NCBI GenBank assembly: GCA_000469685.2
Contig: LS997566.1
Span: 30,871,496-30,935,495, forward strand
Direction of reading: 5' to 3'
Length of the DNA: 64,000 nucleotides
DNA from: Haemonchus contortus
Taxonomy: Eukaryota > Nematoda > Chromadorea > Rhabditida > Trichostrongylidae
This document shows positions 10,901 to 24,199 of the stretch, one piece after another (positions within the stretch are counted from its first letter, which is position 1; each line of letters opens with the position of its first letter). A program made the translations under genes and the position numbers. The notes below the pieces were generated by a model. It ran no database searches, was not told where the DNA came from, and saw only the letters and a program-made list of their open reading frames with translations.

Positions 10901-13900
10901 CCACCGAAGCTATGTACTAGAAACTCACTGTAAATGAATATTGTTAAAAGAAGATGTGAATGGGGAAAAACAATCATTCTTAGGATGGTCTCAAGCAAAA
11001 GGGTTCTGAAGAGAAATGATCGCAGCGTAGCATTCAGGAAACGTTGGCCACAAGTGTCTATTGCACTTGTCAGAGCACGCTTCATTACGCAAAAGGGGTT
11101 GGCCCCGTGGATTATTCCTACCATGTTGTGGCTTGACATACATTCAATATCGTCGTCATACATAGCGGCGATGGAGGATATCCTTCATGAAAACAGATCG
11201 GCTATTATTGTTCTGAGCAAATAGAAAGTGAATGGGCACCAACAACATTAGCCAGTTCCACACGTCATTGCAATAATAAAGTGATAGACAAAAGGATAAT
11301 CCTGCAAGAAGACCAAAACAACCGCACGACTTCTTGAAATTTGGTAGTTTCTCAAAATTAGACAATTATGAAGTTGGAACAGCCGTTGAACCATCCTGAA
11401 TACTACCTGACATTCAACTTTGATCGGAAGTTGAAAAACTTATGGCTTGAGAAAACGAGTCAAGCTCCAGATCAGTTCCCATCCCCTCATAGGGTCATGA
11501 TCCAGGAAGAAGCTTCTCGATCTTGGGTAGGGTTACCAAGAGACTACGTGGAGTGATGGTTTTGAACTGACTCCCATCCAGAACCTACCGTAATCAACTC
11601 ACTCATTTTCCGCCACTACTTGGAACTGCTGGGATAAAAAGTTCAGGGTCCGATCATTCACTTTAAGGGCGATCCGCTATTCCAACCCCCTCACAGAACT
11701 CTCCTAATAGAAAAATCATGTCCTTCCCTTTTAAATGCCATTTAGGCGCGCCCAGTTCGGGATGAATCAGATCCCATAAGTAATCGAATCAGCTTCTGGG
11801 AACGTACCTTTGTTTCAATTCATCCCCTTCCCTTTCTTGAGAGAGACCTTGGAAATTGCAGGGATGCAAGTCATAATTATTCTGATTGGAAATGAAAAGA
11901 AAGAAATCGAAAAGTCTTACCGTTTTGGCAACTCAGAAATGTCGGATCTGAAAGTGCTGGTGAAAAGGAGGTGAAAATGTGACCAGCTGAACAGAAATAG
12001 ACAGAAATAGACGTATTTACTGGCACGAGAGTAGCTATGTGGAATGAACTGAAGCTGACCTAAGAGCAATTATAAGCCGTATACTTCTAGGAACCTATTC
12101 GAAGAGTTTTGAATGCAAAAAAAGCGATTTCCATGGGGAGTGAGGACATATGAGTTGTACAGAGCTCAAACAGCCAAACAACTGAGCAGCTAATGAAATT
12201 ATTTTCACATTTGTATGTATTGTTGACGATGTGGGCAGGTATTCGTCCGTTCCAACAACAGAATCGCTTGTAAACAGATGGAATAGGGAAGCGCCGGCAA
12301 TGCTTACGGCCCTTCCCTTGTGGTGGTGGCGGCGCAAATCAGATGACGTGGGATCTGCTTGCTTGGGAGCATCTGTTGGCTGTAAAACTCCGGCGACATT
12401 CCAGTAACAGTATGCCAATGCTAACCAACCCTGACATCGTCCTCGTCGACACAAGGGACCAGCAGCTGTGAAAAACTCGCACTAAGCTTGAACGATTCTC
12501 CGATTTGCTCACAGAAAATTCTCTATTCATTACGAGAGCCAGGAACGAGAGAGTTTTTTCCTCGAAAAACGGATGGTGAACTTGTCGTGCGCCGATTGGA
12601 GCGGCGAATAAATTGAAACCGCCTGAAAAACTATACATTTCCCCTCTAGAGGCAAGCCATAAGCCGCGCTCCCTTAGTGAATGGGAATGATGTCCATTTT
12701 TTTTTGGGGTAATGATAGCGATGCTGATATTGCTACGTCCTAGCTCAACTGCCGTCGTATTTTTGCTTACACGATGGATGTCTCTTGAGAGCACAAAGTT
12801 CAGAAGCCTCACAAAAATGTTTATGGGCATAAGAACAAAGCATTTATCCTCAAAGATTAATGGGGAAGTCTCGTCGGAAGGAGAATCGTCAGACATAATT
12901 GAAGCTAAGGGAATAAAGATTGGAGGCTGGGTTCATCAATCCATTTCCAGACCTACAAAAAGGTTCCGGCCCTCAGAAGGCGGTTGAGGATCACGGGAGA
13001 CGTAAGGCCGTAGAGAAAAGCAGAGGCACGAGGACGGAATCCTGAAATTCCATTTGGGCCGGTCTTACCGCTATACATGGCTTAGCATATTTAAATGAAA
13101 GTCAGATGCATGGCGTATCCTGGCAGTTGATTAACCCAAACCCTAGTGATTTCCTGATGAAAACCTGAACCCACCTCCTGGTGACTTTTTCGAGAAAGTT
13201 GAATTATCGCCTAATTCCAACGTCGTGGCGATGCCAACTGTTTCCTAGAAGACATCACAGCGTTGGATGTGCTCTTCGGAGATGAAAGGGGAAAAACAGT
13301 TCCTGGGAATCTCAGAAGTGTGTTTGAAATTATAACAATGGCACTCGACATGGGCAATTCAATGGATTTCCAAAGGGTGAGTGGTCGAAAAATGTTTGAA
13401 GCCCTTATCGCCCGAAACAATGGATAGTTAGGATTTTCATGTCTAGGAAAGCTTGCCCTCCTATTCAATTCAGAAAACGACCAGGTCGTCTACTTCTTGA
13501 AGAAAGAGGAATGAAAGGTTCATTCCTGATCACCAGGGGGTAGGCTGTGGCTTGTGGGTTTGACTACGAACAGGGACATCCTGTAGTCCAGCAGAGGGGC
13601 GAGATTGCAAAGACTTCGAGAAATCACCGAAATAAGACCCCCGCTTCTGGAGTCCTTCTGAAAAATGAACTCTCGCCTATCTGTGCTCTAACCTTTAAAA
13701 ATAGAGACGCAGAGACAGAGTGATAGAGTGGGAGGGGACAGGAGAGATCAGACGGCACTACGACCCATTTAAGGGCAAAACTTCCGGTTAAGGAGCTCCG
13801 AACAAGCGCTGAGCCCTGAGGTAACCGTTAGGACGACTTTCAATGCGATGCCATATGTCCTTTCGCATAACAGCTAGGCACTTTTCAATGACTCCTTTCT

Positions 13901-15466
13901 CTCCACAGCCATATTATCGCGAGATATGTATTTAAGCGAATCATTTAAGAGCTCGAGTAAGAGTTTGACTTGTATTTCAAGGAAGTAGTTTTGTTAAAAA
14001 GCTTCTCGAATCTTGGATTCCTGGCACTTCGCATAAGTAGGGGGAAGCAAATCCCAGACCCCTCTGGATCAGAAAAAGGTCAGAACTGGGAGAACGGTCT
14101 TCAGATGTGCATACGGAAGGGAGTAAGGGGTTGGACCTGCTGGTAGTCATCAATCATCACTGATGTGACTTTTTGTAAGTTCCTAAGGTTATTTAGTGAT
14201 CAGTCTTTACGAAAACTCGTACACATCAAACGTCGTTCCTTTATCGTCACCATCTGTTCGCATAAATGCGACAAAGCAGCCCGGGAAGCCGTTCAAGATG
14301 ACTCTTCTGTGGGCTAAGCAATTGACAGGTGGAAGCTACTGTTGTGTTCGCACCTCGGTACAAACCTAAACAACAAACAAAGAGAGCAAGCGTTAGGAGT
14401 AACCAATTATCCTCAAAAAGAGTAAGCCCTTACAATATTTCGAAAAATCTAGGGAGAGAAAAAAGTTAATTTTCGAGAATCGTTTTGACATCTTGGAAAA
14501 GGAAAGGACCGAAAAATAACACCAAACCCGTTCTAGAAGTCTTACGAAGAGCAAAAGCCACTGGGAGGTCTGCCTTTGTAGCGGGTGGAGAATCGCGATG
14601 TGGGAGGAGCTCCAGGGAGAGTCGAAATCATGTTGAAGAGAAAGAGGTAAACTCAAATCGGAGAAGCCTAAAGACCCAATTCTGACAATGAAATGGACGA
14701 AGCGCGTAATAATTGAGACAGCAACTTCAAAATATCGCACGACGTCACTAGTAAATTTGTGGTAGAAGAGTCTTTCGTGTTTAAGGTGGATGCTTAGTCT
14801 CTCAAAGGAGCGAGTACGTCGAAACGATGGGTCCCTGAGTGAATTGTTTAATCTGGATACCTCGATAAGTAAAAAATTTGAGTGGGGTGACCCCAATCTC
14901 CCATGCATCGGGAATGCAGAGAATTCGGGATCACCCTACTCAAATGTTAGAATGCATGAAAGTGTCGGAAGGATGTGTTAGTTTTGGAGATGGACCTATC
15001 GGTCGTGAGGAGAATGTCTAGCAGACCTGTGAGAGAAGGAGAAAGGAGCCACAAGGATGGGTAATGGGTGACCCACTTGTTCACCTCATTTGAAAGCTCG
15101 TACTGATGGTGATTGATTAAGCACAACTGCGATTTTTAAGAATGTTGCCGACTGAGGCTCTCTTTTTCAAGAATGGGGCACTCTGAAGATATTGTAGTGG
15201 CCTACAAATCGGCATGAATCGCTAGAAAACCTGGCATTCTGGACAACAGGTCAACGACAAGCAGTGGATTTCTGATTTGTGCTCAGAAATGTATGCTTAT
15301 TTTGAGAGTAAGAACATTTCACATGATGTCCTAAAAGTAGAAGTAGCTTAAAAGGTCAAAACATTGGCCATTTACATCACCAGACATTCCCGGTACCAAC
15401 CAGGCTGAAGTATGCAAGATAGGCTTGTACTGAGCCTTTTTGGATTTTATAAAAGGACAAAGGGTA
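10901..15466. other. No gene recognised
   Basis: Two longer minus frames occur, at 12339-12896 (185 codons) and 14393-14908 (171 codons). Neither shows a domain or motif I know, and both overlap other open frames. A short direct repeat of GACAGAAATA lies at about 11993-12012. Otherwise nothing was seen. Confidence 0.5.
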
Positions 15467-15635
15467 GTCTCACAAGGTTGGTGAGCTGCGGACAAAATCT
15501 TCGGCCTTGGGCAGGACTTGAACTAGTACTTATGCTATCCGAGACTGTGCTCTTAGCCTTTGCACTAACGAGTTTTGTCCATAACTCGCCCGCCAACCTT
15601 GTCCTTGTGAGACTTTCACATCGCGTAATGCAGCG
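15467..15635 (-). repeat. SINE-B foldback: tRNA-like head between inverted body copies
   Basis: The minus strand of about 15505-15573 reads as a tRNA-like head, with box A near TTAGTGCAAAGG and box B near AGTTCAAGTCC. The flanks are inverted copies: GTCTCACAAGGTTGGTGAGC at 15467-15486 against a right arm ending CCTTGTGAGAC at 15612, both with TTTTGTCC beside the head. The same body follows the head of the plus-strand copy at 17339. This looks like two head-to-head copies, one of which lost its head. Confidence 0.55.
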
Positions 15636-15673
15636 AAAAAAAGAAGGTAAGGAAACGTTGAGTCAGATCAATG

Positions 15674-15924
15674 GATAGTTTCTGAAGTTAATAATCCTTT
15701 TGTTGGGATGCGCCATGCATTCGATTTACATTCAGAACAGCACTGGCGTTAAGGATGCATATGTGGCCTATGACTTACGGTGGCCATCTGATGTACAAGT
15801 CAGAACTTGTATTGGGCCACCCCGAAAGGATGGAAGGCTTAGTTGGCTTGGGCGCATACCGATACGGATTCGATCTCCCACCGTGGGTGAGTTATAGTGC
15901 GCCACTGCTACCACAACTTCTTCG
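15674..15924 (-). repeat. SINE-A copy with internal deletion
   Basis: The copy holds GGGATGCGCC, CATTCGATTTACATTCAGAA, GTGGCCTATGACTT, CATCTGATGTACAAGTCAGA, AAAGGATGGAAGGCTTAG and the head word TAGTGCGCCACTGC. The segment normally holding the TGGTACC word is shortened. It lies about 40 bp beyond the SINE-B foldback. Confidence 0.72.
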
Positions 15925-16708
15925 CTACTTTATTATTACTATTATTGTTTTTTCTGTTTATTTTTTCTTATGTGCACATTGTTTACGTTCACAGTAAACA
16001 AACAGTGAATAAAATATCTAGTTTTGCAAGGACGACTGGCGTCGGGAGGGGATGCCGTCTAGCCTCCAGTAGGTGAAGCTGCTTCGGCTTCCTCTTCCTT
16101 GATAGTAAGTCGAACTATGTAGGTGGCGATAAAGGAGCTCTAAAAGTACTGTAAGAATTATAACGGGGATTTTGGGGTAGTCCCTCTATTCTGTATTGGA
16201 AATTGAAAATGGTCTGTACGGGCATCCTAATAACTAAATTGTAAAATGTGGAACTTGTGTGGGCACACACTCGTAAACCCGTTTGGCCGCATCTGCCTAT
16301 ATTGAAAGATTGCCTGACAACCAGCCTTCCCCGTGCACTTTTCCTCGTGTTTGTTCGCTAAAAGTTCTCGAAAAAAAGAGAGATTGCCCAGGGACTTCAG
16401 TGCATAGCGAAAGTGATTTACCCTTCACCAAACGAATAGGATGATTAAACTGCACGATGGCTCGAGACCCACTTTCCACTCAACAGTGATTGAGCAAAGC
16501 GACTGCAAATGACCTGTCACTAAGCGGAACAGAGATATAAACCGAACGTTATAGACTTACATGTAGACGTTCGAAATTATAAGGGAAAGGGTGAGGGGGT
16601 GATGTAGGGACCGTAATGAATATCCATCATAAAAAACCTAACTACAATCAGCCACCAGAGAATATTCGACCTTTTTCCTTATTTATCACTTTTCTGATAA
16701 AGTAAAAA

Positions 16709-17000
16709 GGATAAAGGTTTGACGTTAATCAATCCCGTCTTAGGAATGCGCCCTCCGCCCTGGACTCCCACTCAGAATCGTAGTGGCGTAATGAGTGCGT
16801 ATGTGGCCTATACAGCGACTTGCGGTGGCCAGCCGACGTACAAGTCAGTGCTTTTATCCGCCCAGACGAGTCTGTACCATTCACCGACCCCGAAGGGATG
16901 GAAGATTTGGTTGGCCTAGGCGGGCATCGATCCGGGATTCGAACCACTGACCGTGCGTGTGACATAAGTGCGCCTACTTGCCACTACACCACCTCTACTC
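16709..17000 (-). repeat. SINE-A copy, full length, well preserved
   Basis: This is one of the best copies. On the minus strand the head has TGGTGTAGTGGCAAG (box A) and GGTTCGAATCC (a consensus box B, about 16935-16945). The whole body follows and the 3' tail is seen as GGATAAAGG at 16709. Intact internal Pol III promoter boxes make this a possible transcribed or reference copy. Confidence 0.85.
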
Positions 17001-17338
17001 TACGACCAGAATAAAATTTAATTTTAAGCTGAGATTTCTATTCTCCAGTCATCGCGGTCCAATCCAAATAAGTCGTAGCGCACAAAGTGAGTAAATTGCT
17101 ATGGATCGATATCAATCGATGAAGCTTAGTGGAGGTAACACGACTTCGAAGAAGTTTAAATGTAGATTGGCAAGATTGCTGAGTTGAAACTTTCGCGCTG
17201 GGTTTCAGATTGAAATAAAAACAATACTGAATAAAAAATATTTAGCTCAAATTATAATTTACAAACACAAATAATCATTGGAAGAATAATTAAATGTTAA
17301 GCTGTTTCATGAAAGCTATTGAAAAAATGATAATAAGT

Positions 17339-17475
17339 GGGCTTTTGGTAGTGTAAGGGATAAAGAACACCACGTCCGAAAAGCGTGAGTATGAGTTCAA
17401 GTCCCGTCCGAGACCGCAAGTTTTGCTCATAACTCGCCAAACTTGTGAGGCTTACTCACTGACGCGCAATAACAG
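17339..17475 (+). repeat. SINE-B copy (tRNA-like head plus short body)
   Basis: The tRNA-like head runs from TGGTAGTGTAAGG (box A, 17346-17358) to GAGTTCAAGTCCC (box B, 17393-17405). The body TTTTGCTCATAACTCGCC and TTGTGAGGCTTACTCACT follow and match the 15.5 kb copy. The spacing from A to B fits a tRNA. A real tRNA gene is unlikely, because no matching acceptor stem is seen. Confidence 0.6.
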
Positions 17476-18627
17476 CACTTTTACAAGAATATCGAGTTTA
17501 AACATGTTCACTGAGATGTTCCAGAATCTTTCTGATACCCACTGCAATGGAATACCCCAGTGCAATGGATCGATATCAATCAATACCATCGATGGCCCAT
17601 GATAGGCGGCCATCCCTCCTTATCATGTTTAGATCCATCGCTTAGTGAACCGCCTGAAGTTCCATTGTTTCTCTTTGAACGCCACGCTGTATGATCATGA
17701 CCTTTCTTTCATAGCGCGCGACTACGCAGAACCGGGTGCGCGAATTCGACGCGATGTTCGGGGAGAAGTAACCACACCCTATTATACCCTTTGAATGGAT
17801 GCAGCACCTCAAGAGATGTATGCCCTCGTGAAAAGAGCTATTCAAAGCCATTTCGTGTTCGTACAAAAGGCGAGCAAAGAGGAGGTGGGAGGAGTGGAGG
17901 AGGGGGGTGATTGATGGCATCAGAAAGAAATGGTCGATGGCCTTTTCGAAGAAAGTGATGCGAAATGATGGCACATGATAGGAAGCCTTTTATTCAGTAT
18001 TTTGTAGAGTAATATAGCTAGACCCGGAACTGCTGAGAGAGTTATCCAGATGAACTTCGGGCGATCCACCTCGATACTGTATTGCTGCTCCAAGGTGATG
18101 AGCCCTCTCGGGAGATGGGTACGAAAACAGTCGTTCCAGACTATTCTGATCCAATCTCCATACGATTTTACGAGGCTTTGCCTGCGTGGCGTCGTGTGGG
18201 ATGCTTTTCTCATATTTTTGGAATCAAACCCCATACTCAACTCCTGGGGGAACTTCAAACATACCCGAACAGGACCAGCAGAATCAGAATAAAAATACTC
18301 GAAAATAAGATACTACTAAGAAAGAATAAGTGTAGGCGATGATCAACTTGTAGAAATGAAATAATAAGTGTGAAGAACCACTTTTTCCACTGTCCTTTGC
18401 TCCTCTTTCTGTTGGCCATTAACCTTACCTAATCCTTGGCTATCCGGCTGAGCCATTCAAAGCGTAATCTATAGCTTCCAAAGTTCCCTATCAAGAAACG
18501 ATGTCATTAGGTCCGACTGCTCCGCCATAAGCTTTGCTCCTTTCACTTCAGATTCGGAAGACAAGGAAATGAAAAAGGTGTTTTGCAATTGTTATATTTT
18601 CTAATTGCACCCTAAAAACGTCGAGTT
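17476..18627. other. No gene recognised
   Basis: A sub-region at about 18000-18260 is open on both strands; the minus frame includes a hydrophobic run IWITLSAVPGLAILLYKIL. I could not link it to any family, and no clear splice pair delimits it. Confidence 0.4.
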
Positions 18628-18782
18628 AAAGGCACAGTTCGCGATAATTCAATGGGCGGGTATGTCATTGACGTGTCCGCCTCTCATTCGATGTCACGCC
18701 AGACTGTCTGACGTGACATCGAATGAGAGGCGGACACGTCATTGACATACCCGCCCATTGAATTATCGCGAACTGTGCCTTT
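18628..18782. mobile_element. Near-perfect 155 bp palindrome ending in GGCACAG terminal repeats
   Basis: The arms 18628-18704 and 18706-18782 are reverse complements around a single central base, with only about two mismatches in 77 positions. The outer 22 or so bases (AAAGGCACAGTTCGCGATAA) match the ends of the longer elements at 52.4 and 57.1 kb. This is therefore probably a minimal foldback member of the same DNA-transposon family. It is flanked by TTA on the left and TGA on the right, so a target duplication is not clear. A transcript would fold into a long hairpin. Confidence 0.85.
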
Positions 18783-19474
18783 GAGTCATTTATGTAACAT
18801 GGCGGTGTGACAAGAAGGAAAATTCTCAGAACTATTAAAAGGATTGTGAGCTTCTGAAATCCACGAAGATCTATTCGAATGGTTTTGATAAATTTTGTTT
18901 CAAAACTTTGATGAACCTCCCCAGTTATACCTGCGGTTTCACCTGGGAAATCGACCAGACGTTTTTCCGGCTGGCCTTTGTATTTAGAGTTATTATGGCG
19001 TTGTTTGTCTTCATTGCAACCTTTGTTGGCCGTAATTTGAGACAATGGGCGACAAGCCGACTCAGTAGCCATTCCATAACGTATGATTACACGTCACCCT
19101 GAAAATAAAAATATGCAAATTCTGGTTCTTACCCTTTGCAGTGCTTGCGGATTGCGAAAGAAGCTTTCGAGAATGAAAAAAAAGAAAAGAAGCAATGAAA
19201 AAACATCGGCAGAAACGTTTTGCCAGCAGCCGGACATGACAAGAAGACAAGAAATCAAACATGAAGTGCTTTTGCTCGTCTATCGTGAGATTTTATGAGA
19301 AATTCCATCGTCAACGATAAATTTGAGTCACACTTAAACATTCGAAATTGAACTGAAATTCATGTTGGGAGTGCAATTCCTTCCCTTCTATCTCGTCGGA
19401 GAAATTGAACAGATTTGGGATGGGCCCCGCAATCGACCCCCTTTCAGGGGCATATTTACCTTTCGGATGGGTAC
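18783..19474. other. No recognised feature
   Basis: Open frames on both strands are short and show low-complexity Lys/Asn-rich composition near 19.1-19.25 kb. Nothing was identified. Confidence 0.5.
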
Positions 19475-19650
19475 TATGTAATGGGGTGCTGTGGTCAGCC
19501 AATGTTCGAGAAAAAGCTGTTATCCCACCCAGGAGAGTTTGATACTAATAATTGAACCAAACGGATTGAGAGACTACTTGGTTGGTTTGGGCGGATGTCG
19601 ATCCCCAGCCCATGTGTGTGGCGCCATGTTACCACCACACCCACCACCCA
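19475..19650 (-). repeat. Degraded SINE-A 5' part
   Basis: In minus orientation the head and front body remain: GTGGTCAGCCAATGTTC, GGAGAGTTTGATAC, ACTTGGTTGGTTTGGGCGGA, GTCGATCC and CATGTGTGTGGCGCCATG. The 3' third is lost. Box B is mutated. Confidence 0.6.
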
Positions 19651-22600
19651 GATGACGCTATTATGGAAGAAATCAATTGTGAAATGAAAAAAGGGATGAA
19701 AACACTCCACTGTCGGACTTTTTCGGGCTTTTAATCCCTGCCTCTTTGCACTGCCCACATTTGCCGATTTGACGTGCCCTCCATCCCTTCGCGACTTTCC
19801 TGAGGAGGGAATGAAGAGGGTAAAGGTGAAGGGAGTAAAATAAATAGGGAAAACGCCATTTTGTAGAGAAATTGGAAACTACCCACAGAGAAAAACCTCT
19901 GAATACGAGAAAAGAATTCTGCAAGTAAAACTATCATTTTTATAGCGAATTTTATAAAAATCATCAAAACGTCATGCAAAAAAAACACCCGGATGAGAAG
20001 ATTCTGGGAAGACAGCGGATTCGAAACCTCATAGAAGAAACAGTAACGATAAAATGAATATCCCACTAATCTGCCAGTGCACAGGCTTCAAAGGCTATGT
20101 CTAAAAACTCTGCTCAGATCAACATATTAAAGCTTTATGAGGCGATTTCATGTGGGAAACCTTCCCATGTCATTGATTCGAAAAAATGAATATAATCCAA
20201 GGAGCGCTTACACGGAAAGCCATTCAGTGCATGACGTTCCCCGCAAAATTTCGGGAAATAATCCGGGCATATCAAAAAGGCACTTCCTAGAAGTATCACG
20301 GAAATTCAAAGCGCTTGCCTTATTCGATGCCCTCTGAAGGCTCATTGAAGCAGTTATGAACAGAGGGAAAAGCTTTAGTACCCAATACCTGGCATAGAAG
20401 GGAACCTTTTCAACCAATGCAGAAAAATTGGAGTTCATCAACTATGATGGATGGCAGAATTGCACGACTTGTGAAGTTCCCCCAACCATCAAAATTTTCT
20501 GAACACCCCCAAAGGTCCCATGAAATACTCATTTCAAGCTGGGTGAGCGGGGGTAAGCTTTGTGCGGGGCATGGAATGTTTCGCTAGTCATGACGGCGGC
20601 GACACACCGCGAGATATTCCATCAATCCACCACGGTGCGAAGTGGCAAATGAACGAACGAGAACCATCACTCAGCCGTCCGCCAATCGGTCATCAAGCCC
20701 GTATTGCTCGGCCGACTCGTCCGACAAACGGAAATGCCCTCGAAATCCTTTTGCTCCGTTTTGCGGCGGCGGTGCTTCGACCTGCACCCGGTAGGTTTTA
20801 AAGCACAACTACTTGGGAACTCCCGAAAAGGCATATGGAGCAGGGGGAGGGGGACAAACATCAACGCATGTGTGAAGTCATGGCCACGGCGCAAACGACA
20901 TATTTTTCATTAGCGAGATGATTGCTGCTCCCAGCTCGTCCTTCATCACCAGCTGACTGGATATGTCATCGCCATTGAGCGGCTAGGAATGCGAGTTCTA
21001 GGAGATCCGTAAATCAATGTTTATAGAACATACATATTATTCATCGACTGAATACTTACTAGACCTAATAGGTAAGTCGTGTTACGGTAGAGGCACCAGT
21101 AGAAGAAAGAAAACATGGAAGAGGTCAATTTTACGTAATCCCTTGGCGAAATGAAAGTTTTGAAAGACTAAAAGGGCATGTGGGTGACCTCAAAAAGCCC
21201 TAGAAATGCGCTGCTGATCTGACTTTCTCTGGAAATTGAAGGAGTATCACATGTGATGAGATTAAGCCAAGCATAATGAATGAGAAACCTGCTAAGTAAG
21301 GAGGGATATCAGTCCAGAAGACCCTACCCGCTTCTACCTTATGGCTGAGCACTTGTCGTCGGTGAATGGGATTCCGACATTCTGAAGCATAAAGCACAAC
21401 TGTGTAGTACAGAGCCGTGAATTACTGAGGAATAAACAAAAACAAATGATTATTTCGGATTTGACAAGGAAATGAATAAATGAAGATGCTGGTTCAAGCT
21501 CAAGATCCGCCATGCGATCGACTTTCGCTTAGAAATGATTTGCGGTATGGATTTGTGGTTGGTCTATACAATAAATTGCAGGGATGGGGGCGAGAAAAGT
21601 CCAATTCATCCAATTTAATTTTTCTGCCAAACTTGGCAACGGTTAACGAAGTTCGCACATATCGGCCAGTTGTCTCTCTTTGCACCCTACGCCATCACCT
21701 CTGCCCATAAATAACAGATGAGAATGACCCGAGAAGATAATAACTCAGTCTAAATTTAGAGAACATAAGGGAATTAATTGATGGTTAGATGACGTAGGGA
21801 GATTCCTGAATTTCATTAAATTCATCCAGCACCTTCAGAATCTTCTTGAAAATGACTGGAAAGCAAACGGAAGGTATCAACTTCTTTATTGGGGACTTCC
21901 TCGTCGAGTTGGAAACCTCTTCTCCCACTGAAAGATCCGACTCGAGAAACTCTCACACTCACAAATAACAAAGACTAGCTCGGCAGTTCGAACGGGATGA
22001 AATGTAGAACTTCAGAAGTCACAGAGCTTCGTTGTCTGTGAAGAGTGCCATGAACGGTGACAAAGGCATGATCGGAGGGATATCCTGGGATACCGATCTC
22101 GCACGACGTTATTCCTTGAACGGACCAGACATTCCGTCAGGCCATGAGAATTGAGGTATGCCTAGGCTAATAATCAGCCTGATGCTACGAGAATAAGTAA
22201 GAAATGTTGATGGAAAATCACATTTTCAGGAATACCTACACGTTTGACTTGCACTGAGAGTAATAGGATCATTCAGAAGCAACACTAACCGAATGAATAG
22301 CCTTCCGTGTTATTAGGCCTTCCCTAGTGACAATGAGCGTAGCCAGTTGAGGAGTGAGAGGTACTAAAGAACTGAAGGAACCTGAAGGAGTGTGACAGTA
22401 AATCTTCCGTAGGCAGGCGGAAGGGCAGAATTATTATGAGAGGGCGTCAACGAGGAAAACATCTTCATAAAAAGGAAGTTCTCACATTTGGGAACACATT
22501 TGGCAAGAACAGAGTACTTTGAGATTGAATGTGTGAATCCTGCTCGCATGAACCCCTCCCTTGCCAATGTTCGATTATCGCCACATTCCGAGAAACGCTG

Positions 22601-24199
22601 TGTGAAACAGCCGAATGAACACGGCTGGACAAGCAGATGAAGGAAAGACTAGGGGAAAATTTATTGAGCCTTCCAAAGCCGAAGTCGTGCCATCCTGAGT
22701 ACGTCAAGGATAACTCCTCGACTCCATAGAAGTTATTAGGACTGCTGTACTGCTCACAACTTATGAACAGGGAAGTCCTTTTTAGTTATCTGCAGAGTCA
22801 GTGAAATGCCGATGGGATTCAAAGGCATGATATCCACTTGGATTGCTCAAACGTTCGACGGGCGGCCACGCAGCTGCGCTCAGTGGCACCTGAACTATTT
22901 AGGTCTCTTCCTAGTCAGCCCATTTTCGTCCGAGTTTAAACAAACAACACTTACTACCTTCCCTGTAGCCATAGACATAGCTACTTGGAAATAATTACCA
23001 GGAGAAAGAGAGAATGAGATATGTGAAATGACATGAAGGGAATAGCGCATTTACAAGAGGCGGCGGTATCATTCTCAAGACCAATGGATCGTGTTCTCCA
23101 CAGTGCACAATCTTCATGTAAGTCTTTTTGGCCATAATCTACAGAAAAGATAAAAACTGCATTTCAAATAAAAACAGCTGCCTGTCAGATTCCAATGAGA
23201 CATGAGCATTGTCCCGAGCAATCGGTGAGGAAGTCGATTAGGTGGCGCATCTGGGAGCGCTAGTAAATCTTACTCTCGGTAGAACAGAAAGGGCAAGCCT
23301 TAGTATGGATCTTATGAACCCCTAGTAGACCCTCATGCGACCCGTTTAAAACATTATTTTACCTCTCTAGGAAGAAAAATTCGCCGAAGCTATCGGTCTG
23401 CTCGAATATAATACTGTAATAGGAACTTCGATGGGGAAGAAGGAACATGGCCCTTCAACCAGAGGTGAGAGCTATGAATCGAATATGCTTTAGGACATGA
23501 GAGTGTTCAGAGTCAGAGATTAGGATGTAAGAGCCCGACTCATTCAGATGGCCATACCCATTTCTCACCTTTTCAAGGGGATTATCGGATTTGAGGCTGT
23601 CCAGACGCGACTTCAAAATTATGCCGGAATTTTGAAAAATCGCGGATTTGTCAGATGGTATCGGGCTTATGATGAAATATCAAATACATCTGGAACATCT
23701 ACTATCCTGGTCATTATAAATTCATTCGAAAAGGGCGAAGCGAGGGTGCCAACATACTAATAAACTGGGCAAAGTGCATCAAGTCCACTTTTGCATAATG
23801 TATTTGGACTTAATTAGGAGGGGCGAATTGTCCCTGAAAAGTTGCGGCAAACAACTCACATGGCACTTGAATTTGCGCAGAATTTTCATTTTTTTCCTCC
23901 ACAAATTCCTACGCACTTTCTTATCGAATTCCATTCGAAGAAGGATTTTTTTCACTAGTCAAAGTTCGACATCCTCGAGAGCAGAGATCGCTCGAATCTT
24001 TAAATTCATGATATCTAAATACTGTTATCGCTGAAAAGGAAGAAAAGGCTTAAAGTTTTGATGCATTCGTCTTCTTCAGAGGCCAAGCTTCCGCCGTAGT
24101 TCAAAATTTCGGATTATCAAGTACTAGACGAGTAAGGGAAGTGATAGTCCAAAATTGTGAAAAAATTGCGAAAAAAAAAAACGCGAAAGTCGACGTTTT
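19651..24199. other. No gene recognised
   Basis: A short CpG-richer patch lies at about 20570-20800 with overlapping open frames on both strands. It has no recognisable protein and no core promoter element that I can defend. The rest is AT-leaning unique sequence. Confidence 0.45.

Noticed and set aside
12339..12896. 185-codon minus frame
   Set aside because: No domain, motif, splice context or family resemblance was seen, and frames on the other strand overlap it.
14393..14908. 171-codon minus frame rich in Leu, Ser and Phe
   Set aside because: Composition is typical of antisense AT-rich sequence, and no known protein was recognised.
16934..17000. Possible tRNA gene on the minus strand
   Set aside because: The head is shared by about 18 dispersed copies with the same body, which is the SINE pattern.
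17339..17412. Possible tRNA gene
   Set aside because: Boxes A and B are present, but no matching acceptor stem was seen and the same unit with its body recurs at 15.5 kb, so it is a tRNA-derived repeat.
18000..18260. Minus frame with IWITLSAVPGLAILLYKIL as a membrane exon
   Set aside because: The hydrophobic run is suggestive, but the frame breaks soon after and no splice pair or homologue is known to me.
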